Source: JACKIC01 sp964543795
Lineage (GTDB): Bacteria; Planctomycetota; UBA1135; UBA2386
NCBI GenBank assembly: GCA_964543795.1
Contig: CAZIZN010000009.1
Coordinates: 124,001 to 188,000 of the forward strand
Length of the DNA: 64,000 bases
Direction: 5' to 3'
Both the position numbers and the translations under genes were made by a program. Under the pieces are notes generated by a model. That model did no database searches, was not told the DNA's origin, and worked only from the letters and a program-made list of their open reading frames with translations. Below are positions 59,773 through 64,000 of the stretch, in pieces; positions within the stretch are counted from its first letter, which is position 1; each line of letters opens with the position of its first letter.

Positions 59773-62700
59773 TCACTGCGCCGGTCCCTGATCCACTTCA
59801 GGTTCCACCGTTGAGCCGGATTCGCAAGCGGTGGCGGGAGGCTCGACGCTGGGAATGGATTTCGAGCCGAACACGAGATAGATCGCCGGCAGCACCAACA
59901 GGGTGAGCAGCGTGCTGCTCAATACACCGCCGATCACGACGGTGGCAAGCGGCCGCTGCACCTCTGCCCCCACGCCAGTGCTGAGGGCCATCGGCACGAA
60001 GCCGAGCGCCGCCACCAGTGCCGTCATCAGGACGGGGCGCAACCGCGTAAGGCACGCGACTTCCACAGCGGCGGCACGGTCGACGCCGCGAGCCATCAGC
60101 TGACGCACGTACGAGACGAGCACCATGTCACCGAGTACGGCCACGCCCGACAACGCGATGAAGCCGACGCCGGCGGAGATCGAAAACGGCATGTCGCGCA
60201 GCCACAGCGCCGCGATGCCGCCGACCGCCGCAAACGGAACGCCCGTGAACACGCGCAGCGAGTCGCGCAGGTTGCGGTACGTGACGAACAGAAGGCCGAA
60301 GATCGCGACGAGCACGATCGGCACGACGATCAGCAGTCGCTCCCGCGCACGTTCGTAGTTCTGGAACTGTCCACCCCAATCGATGCGGTACCTTCCGGGC
60401 GGCAGCTTGACGGTTTCGGCGACGCGACGGCGCGCTTCTGCGACGTACGAGCCGGGGTCGCGACCACGCACATTGACCTGCACCGAGATGCGGCGCTGAC
60501 CCCACTCGCGCGTGATCGTGGAGGGTCCTTCGACCTCTTCGATGGTCGCGAGCGAAGCGAGCGGCAGGCGCTGTCCTGCCGGCGTCGCGACGAGGATGGA
60601 GCCGATGGCAGAAGCACCGGCCCGCAGGGAATCCGCTAGGCGCACCACGAGCGGGAAGCGCAGTTGCCCTTCGACGACCTCACCGACGCGCTTGCCGCCG
60701 ATGGCCTGAACGAGGTCCATCACGGCCTGTGCCGGCACGCCGTGGCGTGCCAGGGCTTCGCGGTCGGCACGGATCTGCAGGACGGGCTGACCGGTGACCT
60801 GCTCCGTGCTGAGGTCCGAAGCACCCGGAACAGCGCCGAGGATGGCCCCGACTTCGGCCGCCTTCTGGGCCAACACATCGAGGTCGTCGCCGTAGATCTT
60901 GACCGCGACGTCGCCGCGCACGCCTGCGATCATCTCGTTCATTCGCATCTCGATCGGCTGTGTGTACGCGAGCCGCTGGCCTGGCATGTCACGCAGCTCG
61001 CGCTGCACGTGGTTCAACAACTCGGCCTGGGTGTGCGCGCGCCGCCACCGCTCGCGAGGATGCAGCGTCAGGAACACGTCCGTCAGCTCGACGCCCATGG
61101 GATCTGTCGCCACCTCGGCCGCGCCGATCCGGCTCCAAACGTGCCGGATCTCGTCGGGGAAGGCCGCCAGCAGCGCCCTCTCCATCTGCGTGTTGTAGCG
61201 GACCGATTCGTCGAGATCGGTGCCTGCGATGCGAACGGCGTTGGCGACAATGGCCCCTTCAGACAACCGCGGCACGAACTCGGTACCGAGCCCGCGCGCG
61301 ACGATCAGAGCGGCGACGAGCACCGCGATTGCGGCGACGAGCACGGGCAACCGGTGGTGCATGACGGATCGCAGCACCGGCGCATACAACCAACGCGCGG
61401 CGCGGATCAGCCACGGTTCGTGTTCCTCGCTGCGACGCGGCAAAATCAGGCTGGCAAGCACCGGGATTACAGTCAGCGACAGGACGAGCGAGCCGGCCAG
61501 CGCGAAGATCACCGTCAGGGCCATTGGCTGGAACAACTTGCCCTCGATTCCCTCAAGAGTCAGGATCGGCACGTAGACCAGGGCGATGATCAACTCGCCG
61601 AACATGGTCGGCTTGCGCACTTCGAGCACGGCGTCCCTGACCACGTCGATGCGGCGTCGGCCGGTGCGATCATGACCGAGGTGCCGCACGGCGTTCTCGA
61701 CCTGGATCACGGCGCTGTCGACGACGAGGCCGAAGTCGATCGCGCCGAGACTCATCAGGCTTCCGGCAATCGCGAAGCGCCACATGCCAGCGAACGCGAA
61801 CATCATCGACAGCGGGATCGCCGCGGCGACTATCAGACCCGCGCGCAGGTTGCCGAGGAACAGGAACAGCACCGCCACGACCAGCAGGCCGCCCTCGAAC
61901 AGGTTCTTCCGCACGGTGTCGATGACATGATCGACCAGTTCGGTGCGATCGTAGACGATCTCGGCGTGGACCCCGGCCGGCAGTCGCGGACGCAGCTCGT
62001 CGAGCTTCTGCTTCAGGGCCGACGTCACGGTGTGCGTGTTCTCTCCCATCAGCATGAAGCCGAGGCCGAGCACTGCTTCGCCCCGCCCCTGGTAGCTCAC
62101 TGCGCCGCGACGGATCTCCGCGCCGATCGCGACTTCCGCCACATCCCCGACGCGGACTGGCACACCATCCCGCGCCGTCAGCACGATCTGGCGGATCTGC
62201 TCGACACCGGCCACGAGTCCGTCGCCCTGGATGAGCAGCATGCTGCCCTGGGAAGCGATGCTGCCGCCGCCGGCGTTGACGTTGTTGGCTGTCAGCGCGG
62301 TCACGACTTCGTCGAACAAGAGGCCGTACCGAACCAGTCGTGCGGGGTCTACCCTAACCTGGTACTGCTTTTCGTTGCCACCCCAGCTGTTGACCTCGGC
62401 GACGCCCGGTACGGCGCGCAGGGCCGGCTCGAGGATCCAGTCCTGCACGGTGCGCAGTTCGGTGATGTCCGCGCGCTCCGATGTCACGACGTAGTGGAAC
62501 ACCTCACCGAGTCCGGTCGCAACCGGACCGAGGGTCGGCGCGGACACTCCCGGCGGCAACTCGACGCCGACCAGACGTTCGCTGACGAGCCGTCGCGCGA
62601 AGTAGATCTCCGTCGTGTCGGCGAACGTGACGACCACCTGCGAGAGGCCGAACTTGCTCACCGAGCGCACGCCCTGCAGCGCGGGCAGACCGCTTATCGC

Positions 62701-62913
62701 CTGCTCCACAGGGAACGTGACTTGCCGTTCGATCTGCTCCGGCGCGAGTGCCGGCGCGACCGTGTTGATCTGCACCTGGACCGGCGTCGTGTCCGGGAAC
62801 GCGTCGATGTCGAGTGCGCGTACTGCCAGGACTCCGAACACCGAGGCGACTGCAAGCGCCACCAGCACCACGAGGCGATGCTGCAGCGACCAGGTGATGA
62901 TGCGTTCTAGCAT
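59773..62913 (-). CDS. czcA: CzcA-type HME-RND efflux permease
   Basis: 1046 aa from ATG 62913, 4 nt after the adaptor stop. IDAFPDTTPVQVQINTVAPALAPEQIERQVTFPVE and TM4 AIDFGLVVDSAVIQVEN (DFGLVVD with the Asp set of Co/Zn/Cd exporters), GRGLGTEFVPRLSEGAIVANAVR and a standard length. It exports divalent cations such as Zn2+, Co2+ or Cd2+, in contrast to the two CusA-like pumps. A C-terminal Pro/Glu tail is unremarkable. Confidence 0.92.
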   Translation of the reverse strand: MLERIITWSLQHRLVVLVALAVASVFGVLAVRALDIDAFPDTTPVQVQINTVAPALAPEQIERQVTFPVEQAISGLPALQGVRSVSKFGLSQVVVTFADTTEIYFARRLVSERLVGVELPPGVSAPTLGPVATGLGEVFHYVVTSERADITELRTVQDWILEPALRAVPGVAEVNSWGGNEKQYQVRVDPARLVRYGLLFDEVVTALTANNVNAGGGSIASQGSMLLIQGDGLVAGVEQIRQIVLTARDGVPVRVGDVAEVAIGAEIRRGAVSYQGRGEAVLGLGFMLMGENTHTVTSALKQKLDELRPRLPAGVHAEIVYDRTELVDHVIDTVRKNLFEGGLLVVAVLFLFLGNLRAGLIVAAAIPLSMMFAFAGMWRFAIAGSLMSLGAIDFGLVVDSAVIQVENAVRHLGHDRTGRRRIDVVRDAVLEVRKPTMFGELIIALVYVPILTLEGIEGKLFQPMALTVIFALAGSLVLSLTVIPVLASLILPRRSEEHEPWLIRAARWLYAPVLRSVMHHRLPVLVAAIAVLVAALIVARGLGTEFVPRLSEGAIVANAVRIAGTDLDESVRYNTQMERALLAAFPDEIRHVWSRIGAAEVATDPMGVELTDVFLTLHPRERWRRAHTQAELLNHVQRELRDMPGQRLAYTQPIEMRMNEMIAGVRGDVAVKIYGDDLDVLAQKAAEVGAILGAVPGASDLSTEQVTGQPVLQIRADREALARHGVPAQAVMDLVQAIGGKRVGEVVEGQLRFPLVVRLADSLRAGASAIGSILVATPAGQRLPLASLATIEEVEGPSTITREWGQRRISVQVNVRGRDPGSYVAEARRRVAETVKLPPGRYRIDWGGQFQNYERARERLLIVVPIVLVAIFGLLFVTYRNLRDSLRVFTGVPFAAVGGIAALWLRDMPFSISAGVGFIALSGVAVLGDMVLVSYVRQLMARGVDRAAAVEVACLTRLRPVLMTALVAALGFVPMALSTGVGAEVQRPLATVVIGGVLSSTLLTLLVLPAIYLVFGSKSIPSVEPPATACESGSTVEPEVDQGPAQ

Positions 62914-62917
62914 GGGG

Positions 62918-64000
62918 TCACTTGTCTTCGCAGCAACCAGCACCCAGGTTGCTCTTCAGGATCTCGGCGACCAGTACGTGGCTGGCGGCCGTCACGACGA
63001 CTTCGCCCGGCAGGACCCCTGCGAGCACTTCGGTGTAGGCCGCGTCGCGCGCTCCGATCCGCACCTTGCGGGTTTGGAAAACCGTGTCGGCGAGCCGGAC
63101 GAAGACGACGTGACAACAGCCTTCCCACTGCACGGCGGCGCTCGGCACGGCGATGACCTTGGCCGTTGGGCGAATCACGATCTGGGCCTTGCCGAACGTG
63201 TTTGCCCGCAGTGCGCCATCGGGGTTGTCGACGATGGAGCGCGCCTGCAGCGTGCGCGTCACGTCGTCGACTGCGGTCGAGATCCAATCGACATGACCGG
63301 GGACAGGCTCGCCGATCGCTCGGTCGGGTCGGAAGAGGACGCGGGCTCCGAGCAGGATACGCGACGACAGCGGCTGCGGCACGTCCATCAGGACCCACAT
63401 GCGCCTTGGATCCGCGATCTCGAAAAGGCCCCGGCTCGTGTCGACCGTGTCGCCTGCGACGAGGCCCAACCGAACCACGACGCCGGACAGCGGCGCACGG
63501 AGCGGCAACAGGTTGGCGGACCGGATCTCCTCAGGCAGTTCCTTCAGGACCGCCTCCGGGATGCCGAGCCCCGCGACCGAGTCTGGCGTAGGCGATCCTT
63601 CCGGCAACGGCAGACCGAGGTTCAGGATCGCCTGCTGCGCATGGAAGAGGCGGATCGCTGCCTCGCGCGAAGCAGCGCTTGCCTGGATGCGATCCGTGTC
63701 CTTGCCGAAGCCCTCGGCCACGAAGCGCTCGAGCCGTTTCTCGTTGGCGACCGCGACCTCGTGGCTGGCGAACGCCTGCAGCAACTCCGCCTTCGCCTGA
63801 CCGGCCTCCGCCGCGTCGATCAACGCCAGCACGTCGCCTGCCGCCACCGCGTCGCCGAGCTGCTTGCCCAGGTAGCGGGCGGTGCCGGTCACGCGCGACA
63901 CGACCCTAGCGAAGCGCGTCCGGTCGTAGTCGATGTGGGCGGGGACGGCGACGGCCTCGGCCATCGGCCGTTCGATGACCTGGCCGAGACGCACTCCGAC
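62918..64000 (-). CDS. czcB: CzcB-type periplasmic adaptor (5' end outside window)
   Basis: At least 360 aa; the frame is open to the right edge, so the N-terminus and any anchor are missing. HlyD-type features: ATARYLGKQLGDAVAAGDVLALI, SVVVRLGLVAGDTVDTSRGLFEIADPRRMWV-like lipoyl and barrel segments, ending ILKSNLGAGCCEDK with a terminal CC. Partner of the CzcA encoded next; a CzcC-type channel would be expected beyond the window. Confidence 0.88.
   Translation of the reverse strand, partial: VGVRLGQVIERPMAEAVAVPAHIDYDRTRFARVVSRVTGTARYLGKQLGDAVAAGDVLALIDAAEAGQAKAELLQAFASHEVAVANEKRLERFVAEGFGKDTDRIQASAASREAAIRLFHAQQAILNLGLPLPEGSPTPDSVAGLGIPEAVLKELPEEIRSANLLPLRAPLSGVVVRLGLVAGDTVDTSRGLFEIADPRRMWVLMDVPQPLSSRILLGARVLFRPDRAIGEPVPGHVDWISTAVDDVTRTLQARSIVDNPDGALRANTFGKAQIVIRPTAKVIAVPSAAVQWEGCCHVVFVRLADTVFQTRKVRIGARDAAYTEVLAGVLPGEVVVTAASHVLVAEILKSNLGAGCCEDK

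Larger units (their letters stand above)
32477..64000. mobile_element. Putative genomic island carrying metal-resistance genes (left end; right end outside window)
   Basis: Left boundary is the tRNA-Gly 3' scar. To its right all recognised genes lie on the minus strand, nearly all concern Cu/Ag or divalent metals, and the DNA looks less GC-extreme than the left half. For an element inserted in a minus-strand tRNA gene, the displaced 3' piece should remain on the left and the rebuilt tRNA should lie at the right end, beyond 64 kb. No integrase is seen in the window; it would be expected near the far end or be lost. Confidence 0.55.

Noticed and set aside
60664..62910. 748-residue plus-strand frame opposite czcA
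   Set aside because: Shadow frame; czcA motifs on the minus strand are unambiguous.

Overview
The window is GC-rich, densely packed bacterial DNA. It most likely comes from a Planctomycetota bacterium, probably an uncultured or little-studied lineage. This is an inference from large secreted proteins ending in a planctomycete-style C-terminal beta domain, several ECF sigma factors, many one-off secreted proteins that look unlike anything in well-studied phyla, and frequent 4-nt ATGA/GTGA gene overlaps. No rRNA, complete tRNA, CRISPR array or insertion sequence was seen.

Two very different halves meet at about 32.5 kb. The left half (1-32.5 kb) reads as ordinary chromosome with genes on both strands. 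It holds a DinG-type helicase, an SPFH/Band-7 protein with a ribbon-helix-helix partner, secreted hypothetical proteins, an arsenite methyltransferase coupled to a SigZ-like ECF sigma factor, cysteine dioxygenase, a POT peptide transporter, a YeeN/YebC-family regulator, and a plsY-gpsA-algI-algJ-like run (phospholipid precursor synthesis plus polysaccharide O-acetylation). Further on are a HyuA-type hydantoinase, a degenerate HD-GYP signalling protein with a TPR lipoprotein, a DUF3299 protein, a MacB/LolE-type ABC pair, an EboE-like protein, a LOG-family protein, two tandem related secreted proteins, a DUF1330 protein and a DUF1624-like membrane acyltransferase.

At 32477-32522 lies the 3' 46 nt of a tRNA-Gly(GCC), from the anticodon loop to CCA, with no 5' half. 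This is the scar expected where an element has integrated into a tRNA gene. Everything to its right, to the end of the window, is on the minus strand, looks somewhat less GC-rich, and is almost entirely copper/silver and divalent-metal detoxification. I read 32.5-64 kb as most of a genomic island that runs past the right edge.

The island is layered. CopA (Cu+ P1B ATPase), a CopZ-like chaperone and a Cys-tailed ECF sigma factor would handle cytoplasmic copper. Two CusA/CusB/OMF tripartite pumps and one CzcA/CzcB pump (cut off at the window end) would export metal across the envelope. A multicopper oxidase under an ArsR-type repressor would oxidise Cu(I). Around these sits a set of small Cys/His-rich envelope proteins that may buffer metal: two tiny peptides ending in CHGTG-type motifs, a His-rich secreted peptide, a three-repeat YHS/TRASH-like protein, a Cys-rich secreted protein and a lipoprotein with two WCxxH...C-x2-C repeats. 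A P2A (Ca2+-type) ATPase, a metallo-beta-lactamase/beta-CASP protein and an AAA ATPase form an unexpected sub-module within it.
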